Part shown: one piece after another, positions 1 through 11,836 of the stretch
Numbering within the stretch: position 1 is the stretch's first letter
How the letters are laid out: every line of letters begins with the position of its first letter
Assembly (NCBI RefSeq): GCF_003477995.1
Contig: NZ_QUEM01000001.1
Span: 1 to 64,000, forward strand
From: Bacteroides sp. OF04-15BH
GTDB taxonomy: Bacteria > Bacteroidota > Bacteroidia > Bacteroidales > Bacteroidaceae
Reading direction: 5' to 3'
Length of the DNA: 64,000 bases
Made by a program: the position numbers and the translations under genes
The notes under the pieces: generated by a model
The model's database searches: none
What the model was told of the DNA's origin: nothing
What the model saw: the letters and a program-made list of their open reading frames with translations, nothing else

Positions 1-2602
<2,602 letters not shown>

Positions 2603-2677
2603 CGCGCCGAGATATACTTTGAGTTGTTCTCGAGAAAGAGACACGCTTATGTTTTTTCCGATATGTAATAAAAATAT

Positions 2678-2789
<112 letters not shown>

Positions 2790-2797
2790 TAAACGAT

Positions 2798-2838
2798 GAA
2801 TCCCTTCAGAGAGCAATCTCCGGAGGGATTCTTTTTTG
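2798..2838 (+). terminator. rRNA operon terminator
   Basis: AATCCCTTC pairs with GGAGGGATT (one G-U pair) around a short loop, followed by CTTTTTTG. This is a Rho-independent terminator directly after the 5S gene. Confidence 0.8.
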
Positions 2839-2963
2839 TATCCATCCTTTTCTTCTTCCTCTTCCTGTTTTTATTCCGTGATCCCAGGCGGTCCATTGGA
2901 TTCCTTCTCTCAAGATTCCTTTGAACATCAGTAGTATATGTGCCCGTTGAAGATGGGGATTTA

Positions 2964-2995
2964 TTTGCAAATGACGTACATTCTCTTTACCTTTG
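2964..2995 (+). promoter_or_regulatory. trpS promoter, Bacteroidota type
   Basis: TTTG at 2964-2967 and TACCTTTG at 2988-2995 are separated by 20 bp, matching the Bacteroides -33/-7 consensus (TTTG, N19-21, TAnnTTTG). It lies 25 bp upstream of the trpS start. Confidence 0.7.
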
Positions 2996-3020
2996 TAATT
3001 GGAAATCAAATTAAACGATA

Positions 3021-4115
3021 ATGAAACAGGAAAAGATTATATTGACCGGTGACCGTCCGACCGGAAAATTGCATATCGGACACTATGTGGGTTCACTCCG
3101 TCGTCGTGTGGAATTGCAGAATTCAGGACTTTACGATAAGATCTTTATTTTTGAAGCAGACGGTCAGGCTCTGACCGACAATATTGATAATCCGGAGAAG
3201 GTACGTCAGAATGTGATTGAGGTGGCTTTGGATTATCTGGCTTGCGGTATCGATCCTGCAAAGTCTACTATTTTCATTCAGTCACAGATTCCTGAACTGT
3301 GTGAATTGACTTTCTATTTTATGGATTTGGTAACTGTATCCCGTTTGCAGCGTAATCCTACGGTGAAGACCGAAATCCAGATGCGTAATTTTGAGACAAG
3401 CATTCCGGTGGGTTTCTTTACTTATCCGATCAGTCAGGCTGCAGACATCACTGCTTTCAAGGCCACAACCGTGCCGGTAGGAGAAGACCAGGAACCGATG
3501 TTGGAACAGGCTCGCGAGATTGTACGCCGCTTCAATCATATCTATGGTGAAACTTTGGTGGAGCCGAATATTCTGCTTCCTGAGAATGCTGCTTGTCTGC
3601 GTTTGCCGGGAACAGACGGAAAGGCTAAGATGAGCAAGTCTTTAGGAAACTGTATTTACTTGTCTGACTCTGCCGATGAGGTAGAAAAGAAGGTGAAGAG
3701 CATGTATACCGATCCAAACCATATTAAGGTAACCGACCCGGGACAAATTGAAGGTAATACGGTATTTACTTATCTGGATGCTTTCTCTAAGCCGGAGCAT
3801 TTTGAGCGTTACTTGCCCGAATACCAGAGTCTGGACGAATTGAAGGCACACTATCAGCGTGGTGGTCTGGGTGACATGAAGGTAAAGAAACTTTTGGCTG
3901 CCATCATGCAGGAAGAGCTGGAGCCTATCAGAAACCGTCGTAAGGAGTTCGAAAAGGATATTCCGGCCGTATGCGAAATGTTGCGCCAGGGATGTGAGGT
4001 TGCCCGTGAGGCTGCTGCACAGACTCTGAGCGAGGTTCGCCGTGCCATGAAGATCAATTATTTTGATGACGACAGTTTCGTAGCGGAGCAGACTGCTCGT
4101 TTTGCTGCCGAATAA
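3021..4115 (+). CDS. trpS: Tryptophan--tRNA ligase
   Basis: Charges tRNA-Trp with tryptophan in the cytoplasm; class I aminoacyl-tRNA synthetase. The HIGH motif is exact at residues 18-21, preceded by the RPTGKLH signature, and the KMSKS loop is exact near residue 205. The Rossmann fold lies between them, with the anticodon-binding helical domain at the C-terminus. The length of 364 residues is normal. The ATG follows a canonical promoter after 25 bp. It is a single-gene unit between the rRNA operon and the tRNA-Val pair. Nothing looks damaged. Confidence 0.97.
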   Translation: MKQEKIILTGDRPTGKLHIGHYVGSLRRRVELQNSGLYDKIFIFEADGQALTDNIDNPEKVRQNVIEVALDYLACGIDPAKSTIFIQSQIPELCELTFYFMDLVTVSRLQRNPTVKTEIQMRNFETSIPVGFFTYPISQAADITAFKATTVPVGEDQEPMLEQAREIVRRFNHIYGETLVEPNILLPENAACLRLPGTDGKAKMSKSLGNCIYLSDSADEVEKKVKSMYTDPNHIKVTDPGQIEGNTVFTYLDAFSKPEHFERYLPEYQSLDELKAHYQRGGLGDMKVKKLLAAIMQEELEPIRNRRKEFEKDIPAVCEMLRQGCEVAREAAAQTLSEVRRAMKINYFDDDSFVAEQTARFAAE

Positions 4116-4224
4116 AAGGCTTTCTCAGTCTTTCCTTTTTGAGGAATAGATTATAGGCAGTAATATATATAAATAGGTAAAGGGAACTTTGTGACATCAC
4201 AGAGTGTAACCATAAACTTTTAAA

Positions 4225-4265
4225 GGGTCGTATCAAACTCGGTATGTGGAGTTTTGATACGACCC
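4225..4265 (+). repeat. Perfect-arm hairpin repeat downstream of trpS
   Basis: GGGTCGTATCAAA pairs with TTTGATACGACCC around a short loop and is followed by TTTTT, so it could end trpS transcription. The left arm and its upstream flank resemble part of the 143-bp inverted-repeat element at 43863-44005, suggesting a dispersed repeat family. The rest of 4116-4594 (about 480 bp) holds no convincing gene; an 81-codon open frame from 4244 starts inside this hairpin and has no recognisable features. Confidence 0.7.
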
Positions 4266-4539
4266 TTTTTCCAAGGATACTGAGCAGGCCCGATCAAAGG
4301 TTCGTATTCTCAATAAATGAACTTTGGCAAAACCTCTTTCCATATCCTGATCATTCGGAATATGGAACTCAGGAAAAGAACATTCAGATGGAAGAAAAGA
4401 AGACGGAAGTCAGTATTCCTGCGAACTCAAAATATGATATAAGTATGCAAAATTTCGTCCGATTTCTGAAATTAAGATCCCCGAAATAGGCCAAATCACT
4501 CTTTTTTCTTAGTTTTTTGATAGAAAAAACGGGAAAAAA

Positions 4540-4570
4540 TTGCGGGTTTCAGAAAAAAGCCTTATCTTTG
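4540..4570 (+). promoter_or_regulatory. Promoter of the tRNA-Val pair
   Basis: TTG at 4540-4542, a 20-bp spacer, and TATCTTTG at 4563-4570 match the Bacteroidota consensus. It lies 24 bp before the first tRNA. Confidence 0.7.
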
Positions 4571-4594
4571 CATCGCTTTTGAAACGAAAGAGTC

Positions 4595-4669
4595 GGGCGT
4601 TTAGCTCAGCTGGTTCAGAGCATCTGCCTTACAAGCAGAGGGTCGGCGGTTCGAATCCGTCAACGCCCA
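4595..4669 (+). tRNA. tRNA-Val (anticodon TAC), copy 1
   Basis: A full cloverleaf can be drawn: acceptor GGGCGTT/AACGCCC, D stem GCTC/GAGC, anticodon stem TCTGC/GCAGA with loop CTTACAA (anticodon TAC), and T arm with loop TTCGAAT. The 3' CCA is not encoded, so it must be added by the CCA-adding enzyme; a gene for that lies at 30.8 kb. Confidence 0.96.
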
Positions 4670-4699
4670 CTACAATAAATTTACTTTTTGAAATTCAAA

Positions 4700-4774
4700 G
4701 GGCGTTTAGCTCAGCTGGTTCAGAGCATCTGCCTTACAAGCAGAGGGTCGGCGGTTCGAATCCGTCAACGCCCA
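4700..4774 (+). tRNA. tRNA-Val (anticodon TAC), copy 2
   Basis: Identical to copy 1 over the whole gene and 30 bp downstream of it, so the two are probably one transcript from the promoter at 4540. CCA is not encoded here either. Confidence 0.96.
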
Positions 4775-4833
4775 CAGAGATATGGATAGAGATACCGAGT
4801 GTATCTCTTTTTTTGTTTTTATACGATTAGTTT

Positions 4834-6393
4834 ATGAAAGCGACAACTTTCCTTTTTCGACGCCCTCTGCTGATTCGACTCACTTTGATTTTGGTCTTTC
4901 TTCTGGCCGTGACTCTGCGTTTTTATTGGATGAGTCAGAAGGAAATGCCTTACGGCGATGAACTGACCTCTGTCTGTCTGGCCTATAATCATCCCGGTTG
5001 GGGAGCATATACTTACGACACTACGGTGACATATCAGGGTGATTCCCTGCGGAACAGTTTCTTTTCCGATCAGGCAACCGGTTGGACCGGTGTTTGGGAA
5101 GATCTTCGTACCCTTCATACTGATAATCGTGATTTGTCTCATGCCAGTCTGTACTACATGGCTCTGCGCATTGCTTTGTGGGGAAGCCATACGCTGCAAG
5201 ATGTCTTGTGGCAGGGGTTCGCTTTGAATCTGCTTTTCTTTGCGCTTTCCTTCTGGTTGCTCGCTCTGTTGCTTATCCGCTTGTTTCCGGGACGTTATCT
5301 GTGGGTATCGGCCATTCTGGCTTGTGTGTTCTGGAATCCGGCCACAGTTGCCAATACACTGCTTCTGCGCGAGTATCAGTTGGCCGAGACTTGCTTTGTA
5401 GCCTGGACTTGCTTCACAGCTTTGCTGTTTCGCCGTTTGCAGGGCGGGACTTCTCTTGTCCGTCCGTCTTTGATGCTTTCCGGGGCACTTTTGGCTGCAG
5501 TTGTCTGTTCCACCGGCTATTTCAACGCCTTATATCCGGTTTTGACCCTTTTGTGCATCGTTCTGTATGCCTGGCGTGTCCGTGCATTTCGCAATTGGCC
5601 GTTTTTTGTCGGAATCGCTTTGCTGTGTCCTTTGTTCTGTTATCTGGCCTATCAGGGATTCTTTAATTTCTTGACCGATGTGCGCACGGTCGAAGTAGCC
5701 GGAAAGATGCAGGGCGAAGGCTTTTTCCGCAATCTTTACGACACTCTTTTTGCCTGTGCCTATATTCTTACTCTTCGGGGATTTACTCCTGTGTGGATTG
5801 CAGGTGGCTTATCTGCATTTCTATATCTTCTTTTTCGGAAACGCCCGTTGCAGGCCGGCATCTCTCTTTCCCGTCTTTATGTTGCTTTGTGGGGGAGTGC
5901 CGTTCTTTGGATTCTGGCCATTCTTTATCTGGCAACCTGGAAGTTTACCCGTTATATCAGTCCGGCTCTTCCGGTATTCCTTGCCGGAGTCTTTTCGCTT
6001 CTGCTGTCATATTGTCGCCGGGTGGGCCGTCGTTATACGGTTTTTCTTTTTGCCGCTTTTCTGATTTATGCCTTCTGGGATTATCCGATGGAGTATCTGG
6101 AGCGTCGCAACAGCCGTTTCTGGCCGGAACAGACTTCCTGTGTCTATCTTTATGCTCCGGATGCCGAAGCCAGTAATTCCCTGAACCTGCTGGTGCCTTA
6201 TCTGGGCGACCGTCAGCAGTGTCGTCTTTTTACTGCTCCGGAGCAGCTGTTTTCTTTTACAGCCGGTTCCGATACCTTGTGGGTGGTAGGCGGTTCAGAA
6301 GATGCTTCATTACGTTCCTGGCCGGGCTTTTTGGAGGAGCGCTTCTTCAACGGATGGCAGAGTTTTTACCTGTATACTCCGCATAATCCTTGA
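4834..6393 (+). CDS. Polytopic membrane protein, probable GT-C-fold glycosyltransferase
   Basis: A 519-residue protein dominated by hydrophobic helices: an N-terminal helix after a short basic segment (residues 9-32), then about ten more up to residue 420, and a soluble C-terminal tail of roughly 100 residues. An acidic pair in YGDELTS (about residue 40) sits in the first extracytoplasmic loop, where GT-C enzymes (family GT39/PMT_2 and relatives) carry a catalytic Asp/Glu. That position and the overall shape suggest transfer of a sugar from a polyprenyl-phosphate donor at the membrane. The substrate is unknown. It stands alone between the tRNAs and purB. Family assignment is inference from topology and the acidic motif. 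Confidence 0.6.
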   Translation: MKATTFLFRRPLLIRLTLILVFLLAVTLRFYWMSQKEMPYGDELTSVCLAYNHPGWGAYTYDTTVTYQGDSLRNSFFSDQATGWTGVWEDLRTLHTDNRDLSHASLYYMALRIALWGSHTLQDVLWQGFALNLLFFALSFWLLALLLIRLFPGRYLWVSAILACVFWNPATVANTLLLREYQLAETCFVAWTCFTALLFRRLQGGTSLVRPSLMLSGALLAAVVCSTGYFNALYPVLTLLCIVLYAWRVRAFRNWPFFVGIALLCPLFCYLAYQGFFNFLTDVRTVEVAGKMQGEGFFRNLYDTLFACAYILTLRGFTPVWIAGGLSAFLYLLFRKRPLQAGISLSRLYVALWGSAVLWILAILYLATWKFTRYISPALPVFLAGVFSLLLSYCRRVGRRYTVFLFAAFLIYAFWDYPMEYLERRNSRFWPEQTSCVYLYAPDAEASNSLNLLVPYLGDRQQCRLFTAPEQLFSFTAGSDTLWVVGGSEDASLRSWPGFLEERFFNGWQSFYLYTPHNP

Positions 6394-6442
6394 AAACTTA
6401 TAAGTTTCTTTAAAATAAGATGTAAGAATCAATAAAAAACTC

Positions 6443-6450
6443 TATTTTTG
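6443..6450 (+). promoter_or_regulatory. Candidate purB promoter (-7 element)
   Basis: TATTTTTG matches TAnnTTTG and lies 29 bp before the purB start. No good TTTG is seen 20 bp upstream. Confidence 0.5.
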
Positions 6451-6479
6451 TAGACTGAAAAAATAATACGTATCACTTT

Positions 6480-7826
6480 ATGGAACTGGATTTGTTGACG
6501 GCCATTTCTCCTATCGACGGCCGATATAGAAGTAAGACCGATGCGTTGGCAAAGTATTTCTCTGAATATGCTTTGATTCGTTATCGTGTTCGTGTAGAAA
6601 TTGAGTATTTCATTACATTGTGCGAGTTGCCTTTGCCTCAGTTGGCTTCATTCGATGCCGGTCTGTTTGAGACTTTGCGCAACATCTACCGTAATTTTAC
6701 CGAGGCCGATGCCCAGCGTGTCAAAGACATCGAGAAGGTGACGAACCACGATGTCAAGGCTGTGGAATATTTCATTAAAGAAGAATTCGACAAGATCGGC
6801 GGACTGGATGCCTATAAGGAGTTCATCCATTTCGGTCTGACTTCTCAGGATATCAACAACACTTCAGTTCCTTTGTCTGTGAAGGAAGCGCTCGAGGAAT
6901 GCTATTATCCGCAGATTGAAGAACTCATTGCCCAGCTGAAAGAATATGCTGAGGAGTGGGCTAATGTTCCTATGTTGGCCAAGACTCACGGTCAGCCGGC
7001 TTCTCCAACTCGTTTGGGTAAGGAAGTAATGGTGTTCGTTTACCGTTTGGAGCGCCAGTTGGCTCTGATGAAGGCTTGTCCGATTACAGCCAAATTCGGC
7101 GGTGCTACCGGTAACTATAATGCACATCACGTGGCTTATCCACAGTACGACTGGAAGGCTTTCGGAAATGCTTTTGTAGCTGAAAAGCTGGGTCTGGAGC
7201 GTGAAGAATATACAACTCAGATTTCCAACTACGACAATCTGAGCGCTTTGTTTGATGCCATGAAGCGCATCAACACCATTATCATTGATTTGGATCGTGA
7301 CTTCTGGCAGTATGTATCTATGGAATACTTCAAGCAGAAGATCAAAGCCGGTGAGGTGGGTTCCAGCGCCATGCCTCATAAAGTCAATCCGATTGACTTT
7401 GAGAACTCAGAGGGTAACTTGGGCGTAGCCAATGCCATTCTGGAGCACTTGAGCCGTAAGTTGCCGATTTCTCGTTTGCAGCGCGATTTGACTGACTCAA
7501 CCGTATTGCGTAATGTCGGTGTACCGATGGGACACATGGTTATTGCCATCCAGAGCACTTTGAAGGGATTGCGCAAGCTGTTGCTTAATGAGGCTGCCAT
7601 TAACGGTGATTTGGATAACTGCTGGGCAGTAGTAGCCGAGGCTATTCAGACCATCCTGCGCCGTGAGGCTTATCCACATCCTTACGAGGCCTTGAAGGCA
7701 CTGACCCGTACCAATCAGGCTATTACCGAGGAGTCTATCAAGAACTTCATTGAGACTCTTGAGGTGAGCGAAGATGTGAAGAAAGAACTGCGTGCCATTA
7801 CGCCGCATTCCTATACAGGTATTTAA
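6480..7826 (+). CDS. purB: Adenylosuccinate lyase
   Basis: Catalyses two steps of purine synthesis: fumarate release from SAICAR and from adenylosuccinate. The fumarase/aspartase superfamily signature SSAMPHKVNP is present near residues 293-302 and holds the flexible catalytic loop. TSQDINNTS near 122 and KTHGQPASPTRLG near 165 are the other two conserved regions, the latter with the catalytic His. The length of 448 is normal for the longer bacterial PurB form. The start is supported by the conserved opening with SPIDGRY at about residues 10-16. A terminator follows. Confidence 0.97.
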   Translation: MELDLLTAISPIDGRYRSKTDALAKYFSEYALIRYRVRVEIEYFITLCELPLPQLASFDAGLFETLRNIYRNFTEADAQRVKDIEKVTNHDVKAVEYFIKEEFDKIGGLDAYKEFIHFGLTSQDINNTSVPLSVKEALEECYYPQIEELIAQLKEYAEEWANVPMLAKTHGQPASPTRLGKEVMVFVYRLERQLALMKACPITAKFGGATGNYNAHHVAYPQYDWKAFGNAFVAEKLGLEREEYTTQISNYDNLSALFDAMKRINTIIIDLDRDFWQYVSMEYFKQKIKAGEVGSSAMPHKVNPIDFENSEGNLGVANAILEHLSRKLPISRLQRDLTDSTVLRNVGVPMGHMVIAIQSTLKGLRKLLLNEAAINGDLDNCWAVVAEAIQTILRREAYPHPYEALKALTRTNQAITEESIKNFIETLEVSEDVKKELRAITPHSYTGI

Positions 7827-7835
7827 AAACAAACA

Positions 7836-7880
7836 GGAAACGGTGTTGAACCGAGAGGTTGGACCCGTTTCTTTCTTATT
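7836..7880 (+). terminator. purB terminator
   Basis: GAAACGG (7837-7843) pairs with CCGTTTC (7865-7871). An inner GTTGAACC/GGTTGGAC stem extends the hairpin, and it is followed by a T-rich tail. Confidence 0.65.
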
Positions 7881-7905
7881 TCTTTAACTTATTATTATTC
7901 AAAAG

Positions 7906-9246
7906 ATGACAGAAGACGAAAAATGGCGTGAGAACTTCGAGCCAAGACAGAGCTCGGAGCGTAACCGGGAGGGTTACAAGCCGTACAACCGTGAAAATAA
8001 CAGATCGTATAACAATCGTGGTGGCTACGGAGAGCGTAGCCCGCGTCCGTACAATATACGCAGGAGGAAAGACGGATGGCTGAACGGTGGCTACGGAGAG
8101 CGTAGCCCGCGTCCGTACAATAATAATCGTGGCGGCTATAACAGCAACCGTGGCGGTTATGCCGGAAACTCAGGCTACAATAGCCGTCCTTACAAGTCTT
8201 ACGGACAGGGCGGAGCCGATGAGCAGGGCGAACAGCGCAGCTATCGTCCGCGTGTGCAGGGCGGTGATCGTCCGTCGTGCAATGCCGGTCGCAGTGGTTA
8301 TAACAGCAATCGCGGCGGATATGCCAAGCGTGAAGGCGGCTACCAGCAGGGTGGCTATCAGCAGGGCGGAAACCGTTCACGTTATCAGCAGGGCGGTTAC
8401 CAGCAGGGTGGCAACAACCGTTATGGAGCAGCCCGTCCTTATCAGAAACGCGACAGCAACTATGATCCGAATGCCAAGTATAGCAAGAAGAAACAGATTG
8501 AGTATAAGCTGGTCAATGTCGATCCCGATGCACCGATCCGCTTGAACAAGTTCCTGGCCAATGCCGGAGTATGCTCTCGCCGTGAGGCAGACGAGTTCAT
8601 TACAGCCGGAGTTGTATCTGTAAACGGACAGGTAGTTACCGAGTTGGGAACTAAGGTAAAGCAGACAGATGAAATTAAGTTCCATGATCAGCCAATCAGC
8701 ATTGAGAAGAAGGTTTACGTGTTGCTGAATAAGCCGAAAGATTATGTAACCACCAGCGATGATCCGCAGAACCGTAAGACCGTGATGGATCTGGTGCGCA
8801 ATGCTTGCAAGGAGCGTATCTATCCGGTGGGTCGTCTTGACCGAAATACAACCGGTGTATTGCTGCTCACTAACGACGGTGATTTGGCTTCCAAGCTGAC
8901 TCATCCGAAATATCTCAAGAAGAAAATCTATCATGTCTATACCGACAAGAATGTAACCGCAGCAGATATGCGTCAGATTGCCGAGGGTATTACTCTGGAG
9001 GATGGTGAAATCCATGCCGATGCCATCGACTACGCCAGTCCTACTGACAAGAAGCAGGTGGGCATTGAGATTCACTCTGGAAAGAACCGTATCGTGCGTC
9101 GTATCTTCGAATCACTGGGCTATCGTGTGATTAAGCTCGACCGTGTATTCTTTGCCGGTCTGACCAAGAAGAACCTCCGTCGCGGTGACTGGAGATACCT
9201 CACGGAGCAGGAAGTAAACATGCTGCGTATGGGTGCTTTTGAATAA
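7906..9246 (+). CDS. RsuA/RluB-family rRNA pseudouridine synthase with long Gly/Arg/Tyr-rich N-terminus
   Basis: Isomerises a uridine in rRNA to pseudouridine. Residues about 204-250 form an S4 RNA-binding domain (IRLNKFLANAGVCSRREA). The catalytic domain follows with the Asp in GRLDRNTTG near residue 310 and the HSGKNRIVRR segment near 390. The first ~190 residues are low-complexity, rich in Arg, Gly, Tyr, Asn and Gln, with four YQQGG units and other short repeats, and are probably disordered and RNA-binding. Such tails occur in Bacteroidota members of the family. A 37-bp in-frame duplication lies in this tail. The substrate position is not known; RluB (23S) is more likely than RsuA (16S), but that is a guess. 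Confidence 0.9.
   Translation: MTEDEKWRENFEPRQSSERNREGYKPYNRENNRSYNNRGGYGERSPRPYNIRRRKDGWLNGGYGERSPRPYNNNRGGYNSNRGGYAGNSGYNSRPYKSYGQGGADEQGEQRSYRPRVQGGDRPSCNAGRSGYNSNRGGYAKREGGYQQGGYQQGGNRSRYQQGGYQQGGNNRYGAARPYQKRDSNYDPNAKYSKKKQIEYKLVNVDPDAPIRLNKFLANAGVCSRREADEFITAGVVSVNGQVVTELGTKVKQTDEIKFHDQPISIEKKVYVLLNKPKDYVTTSDDPQNRKTVMDLVRNACKERIYPVGRLDRNTTGVLLLTNDGDLASKLTHPKYLKKKIYHVYTDKNVTAADMRQIAEGITLEDGEIHADAIDYASPTDKKQVGIEIHSGKNRIVRRIFESLGYRVIKLDRVFFAGLTKKNLRRGDWRYLTEQEVNMLRMGAFE
8020..8122 (+). repeat. 37-bp direct repeat inside the pseudouridine synthase tail
   Basis: The same 37 bases occur at 8020-8056 and 8086-8122, an offset of 66 bp (22 codons, so in frame). Each copy encodes GGYGERSPRPYN. 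The 29 bp between them encode a basic stretch (RRRKDGW) unlike the rest of the tail. Confidence 0.9.
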
Positions 9247-9267
9247 TTAATTCATTAAACTATAAAG

Positions 9268-10671
9268 ATGGAAACAATTCGTAGAACTAAGGTTGTCGAC
9301 GTGCTGAAGCGTGAAGACTTCGGTGCCCTGGTAACAGTAAAGGGATGGGTGCGTACTCATCGCGGCAGCAAGGCAGTGCATTTCATTGCATTAAACGACG
9401 GTTCGACCATTAATAATGTACAGATTGTGGCCGATGCGGACAAGTTTGAGGACGAACTCTTCAAGCAGATCACAACTGGTGCTTGTTTGAGCATCACTGG
9501 TGAACTGGTGCAGAGTGTCGGTGCCGGACAGCAGGTTGAGATTCAGGCACGCGAAATTGTTGTGCTGGGTACCTGTGGTTCAGACTATCCGATGCAGAAG
9601 AAGGGACAGACCATGGAATATATGCGTACTCATGCTCACATGCGTTTGCGTACCAATACCTTTGGTGCTGTGTTCCGCATCCGTCACAACATGGCTATGG
9701 CCATCCATGACTATTTCCACAAGCATGGATTCTTCTATTTCCACACTCCGATTATCACCGCCAGTGACTGTGAAGGTGCCGGACAGATGTTCCAGGTGAC
9801 TACCAAGAACCTGTACGACCTGAAGAAGGACGAGGACGGCAAGATTGACTACTCCGATGATTTCTTCGGAAAGACCACTTCACTGACCGTTTCCGGACAG
9901 CTTGAAGGTGAGCTGGGAGCAACTGCTCTTGGTTCAATCTATACTTTCGGTCCTACATTCCGTGCCGAGAACTCCAATACTCCGCGCCATTTGGCCGAGT
10001 TCTGGATGATTGAGCCGGAAGTTGCCTTCAACGATATCAACGACAATATGGACCTCGCCGAGGATTTCATCAAGTATTGTGTACGTTGGGCGTTGGACAA
10101 CTGTCAGGACGATTTGGCTTTCTTGAACAAGATGATCGACAAGACCCTGTTGGAGCGTCTGAACTTTGTGGTGAACAACGATTTCGTACGTCTGCCTTAC
10201 ACCAAGGGTATTGAGATTCTGGAAGAGGCTGTGAAGAATGGCCATAAGTTTGAGTTCCCGGTTTATTGGGGAGCCGATCTGGCCAGCGAGCATGAGCGTT
10301 ATCTCGTTGAGGAGCACTTCAAGCGTCCGGTTATCCTGACCGACTATCCAAAGGAGATCAAGGCCTTCTACATGAAGATGAATGATGATGGCAAGACCGT
10401 ACGTGCCATGGATGTGCTCTTCCCACAGATCGGTGAGATTATCGGCGGTTCTGAGCGTGAAGACAGTTACGATAAGTTGATGGCCCGTATTGAGGAACTG
10501 AATATCCCGATGAAGGACATGTGGTGGTATCTCGATACCCGTAAGTTCGGTTCTTGTCCGCACAGCGGATTCGGTCTGGGCTTTGAGCGTCTGATTCTCT
10601 TCGTAACCGGTATGCAGAACATCCGCGATGTGATTCCGTTCCCGCGTACTCCGAAGAATGCCGAGTTCTAA
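9268..10671 (+). CDS. asnS: Asparagine--tRNA ligase
   Basis: Charges tRNA-Asn directly with asparagine; class IIb synthetase. An N-terminal OB-fold anticodon-binding domain (about residues 1-120) starts with [11 protein letters not shown]. The class II core follows with motif 2 around [17 protein letters not shown] (about residues 231-247) and motif 3 in [15 protein letters not shown] near 430-444. The FRAE rather than RSPQ-type sequence separates it from AspRS. The length of 467 residues is normal. It follows the pseudouridine synthase by 21 bp and may be co-transcribed with it. A strong terminator follows. Confidence 0.96.
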   Translation: METIRRTKVVDVLKREDFGALVTVKGWVRTHRGSKAVHFIALNDGSTINNVQIVADADKFEDELFKQITTGACLSITGELVQSVGAGQQVEIQAREIVVLGTCGSDYPMQKKGQTMEYMRTHAHMRLRTNTFGAVFRIRHNMAMAIHDYFHKHGFFYFHTPIITASDCEGAGQMFQVTTKNLYDLKKDEDGKIDYSDDFFGKTTSLTVSGQLEGELGATALGSIYTFGPTFRAENSNTPRHLAEFWMIEPEVAFNDINDNMDLAEDFIKYCVRWALDNCQDDLAFLNKMIDKTLLERLNFVVNNDFVRLPYTKGIEILEEAVKNGHKFEFPVYWGADLASEHERYLVEEHFKRPVILTDYPKEIKAFYMKMNDDGKTVRAMDVLFPQIGEIIGGSEREDSYDKLMARIEELNIPMKDMWWYLDTRKFGSCPHSGFGLGFERLILFVTGMQNIRDVIPFPRTPKNAEF

Positions 10672-10699
10672 GACTAAGTCTATAGACTGCAAACAGATA

Positions 10700-10738
10700 G
10701 CACGGGCATGGCGAAAGCTGTGCCCGTGATTTTTTTTA
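10700..10738 (+). terminator. asnS terminator
   Basis: CACGGGCA (10701-10708) pairs with TGCCCGTG (10721-10728), followed by a run of eight or more Ts. Confidence 0.85.
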
Positions 10739-10761
10739 TAAAAATAATCGGTGCATTTTGC

Positions 10762-10791
10762 TTGTTATGTCCCTATAAATTACTATCTTTG
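10762..10791 (+). promoter_or_regulatory. Promoter of the rplM-rpsI operon
   Basis: TTG at 10762-10764, a 19-bp spacer and TATCTTTG at 10784-10791 match the Bacteroidota consensus. Transcription would start near 10798, giving a leader of about 138 nt before rplM. Confidence 0.65.
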
Positions 10792-10804
10792 CAAGCCGAT
10801 TATT

Positions 10805-10890
10805 ATCAGATAGGCATTAAACGCCTATTAATCTGCATGTTAATAGTCTGCTCTTTGGCCGGACAGACGGTTAGTGAGTGCAGATCATGA
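10805..10890 (+). promoter_or_regulatory. Structured 5' leader of rplM, possible L13 autoregulatory site
   Basis: Two helices are visible. ATAGGC (10810-10815) pairs with GCCTAT (10823-10828). An outer stem ATCTGCA (10831-10837) / TGCAGAT (10879-10885) encloses an inner GTCTG (10846-10850) / CAGAC (10864-10868) hairpin. L13 leaders that regulate rplM-rpsI are known in other bacteria; I infer the same role here but cannot match it to a described motif. Confidence 0.55.
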
Positions 10891-10935
10891 ATAATTATTT
10901 TTAGTAGTAACAATTTTTTATTATTAGTTTTAAGA

Positions 10936-11397
10936 ATGGATACTTTAAGTTACAAGACCATTTCAGCGAACAAAGAGACCGTAAAGAAAGAATGGGTTGT
11001 TATCGATGCAACTGATCAGGTATTGGGTCGTCTGGGTTCAAAGGTGGCAAAGCTGTTGAGAGGTAAGTACAAACCAAACTTCACTCCTCATGTAGATTGC
11101 GGTGATAATGTGATTATTATCAATGCAGACAAGATTAAGTTGACTGGTAACAAGATGACTGATCGTGTATACTTGAGCTACACTGGTTATCCTGGAGGTC
11201 AGCGCGAAATGACTCCGGCTCGTTTGCTGGCTAAGCCAAACGGTGCTGAGAAATTGATGAAGAAAGTAGTAAAGGGTATGTTGCCAAAGAACCGTCTGGC
11301 TGCTCACTTGCTGAACAACCTGTATGTATATGCAGGCAGCGAGCACAAGCACGAGGCTCAGAATCCTAAAACAATTGATATTAACCTGTATAAATAA
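10936..11397 (+). CDS. rplM: 50S ribosomal protein L13
   Basis: Large-subunit protein that binds 23S rRNA early in assembly. Family hallmarks are WVVIDATDQVLGRLGS at about residues 20-36, GDNVIIINADKI near 55, and LSYTGYPGG near 82. The 153-residue length is normal. It is first gene of the usual rplM-rpsI pair; rpsI starts 6 bp after its stop. A long structured leader precedes it. Confidence 0.98.
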   Translation: MDTLSYKTISANKETVKKEWVVIDATDQVLGRLGSKVAKLLRGKYKPNFTPHVDCGDNVIIINADKIKLTGNKMTDRVYLSYTGYPGGQREMTPARLLAKPNGAEKLMKKVVKGMLPKNRLAAHLLNNLYVYAGSEHKHEAQNPKTIDINLYK

Positions 11398-11403
11398 TAA
11401 GTA

Positions 11404-11790
11404 ATGGAAGTAGTTAATGCATTAGGCAGACGTAAGAGCGCTATCGCTCGCGTTTATGTAAGCGAGGGTACAGGAAAGATTACTATTAACAAGAGAGACC
11501 TTGCAGAGTACTTTCCATCAACTATTCTTCAGTTTGTAGTAAAGCAGCCTCTGAACACTCTGGGTGTTGCTGAGAAATATGATATCAAGGTAAATCTTTG
11601 CGGTGGTGGTTTCACTGGTCAGTCACAGGCTTTGCGTCTGGCTATCGCCCGCGCACTGGTAAAGATCAACGCTGACGACAAGAAGGCTCTTCGTGCAGAA
11701 GGCTTCATGACTCGTGACGCTCGTGAGGTTGAGCGTAAGAAACCGGGTCAGCCAAAAGCTCGTCGCAGATTCCAGTTCAGTAAACGTTAA
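11404..11790 (+). CDS. rpsI: 30S ribosomal protein S9
   Basis: Small-subunit protein whose C-terminal tail reaches the P-site tRNA. The start (ALGRRKSAIARVYV), the middle (GGGFTGQSQALRLAIARAL) and the basic end KARRRFQFSKR, with the invariant terminal Lys-Arg, are all present in 128 residues. It is co-transcribed with rplM. Confidence 0.98.
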   Translation: MEVVNALGRRKSAIARVYVSEGTGKITINKRDLAEYFPSTILQFVVKQPLNTLGVAEKYDIKVNLCGGGFTGQSQALRLAIARALVKINADDKKALRAEGFMTRDAREVERKKPGQPKARRRFQFSKR

Positions 11791-11836
11791 TATTCGGCCG
11801 TTTATCGAGCTGCATAATTTACGTTTAGTATCTAAA

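Noticed and set aside
4244..4489. 81-codon open frame downstream of trpS
   Set aside because: It starts inside the hairpin repeat, has no promoter in the proper place and no recognisable protein features; the following tRNA promoter suggests an intergenic region.
4540..4830. 96-codon open frame running through both tRNA-Val genes
   Set aside because: Its repetitive protein is just the translation of two identical tRNA genes.
8340..8420. Short regular repeats that could be taken for a CRISPR array
   Set aside because: They are in-frame codon repeats for YQQGG inside a coding region, with no constant spacer length.
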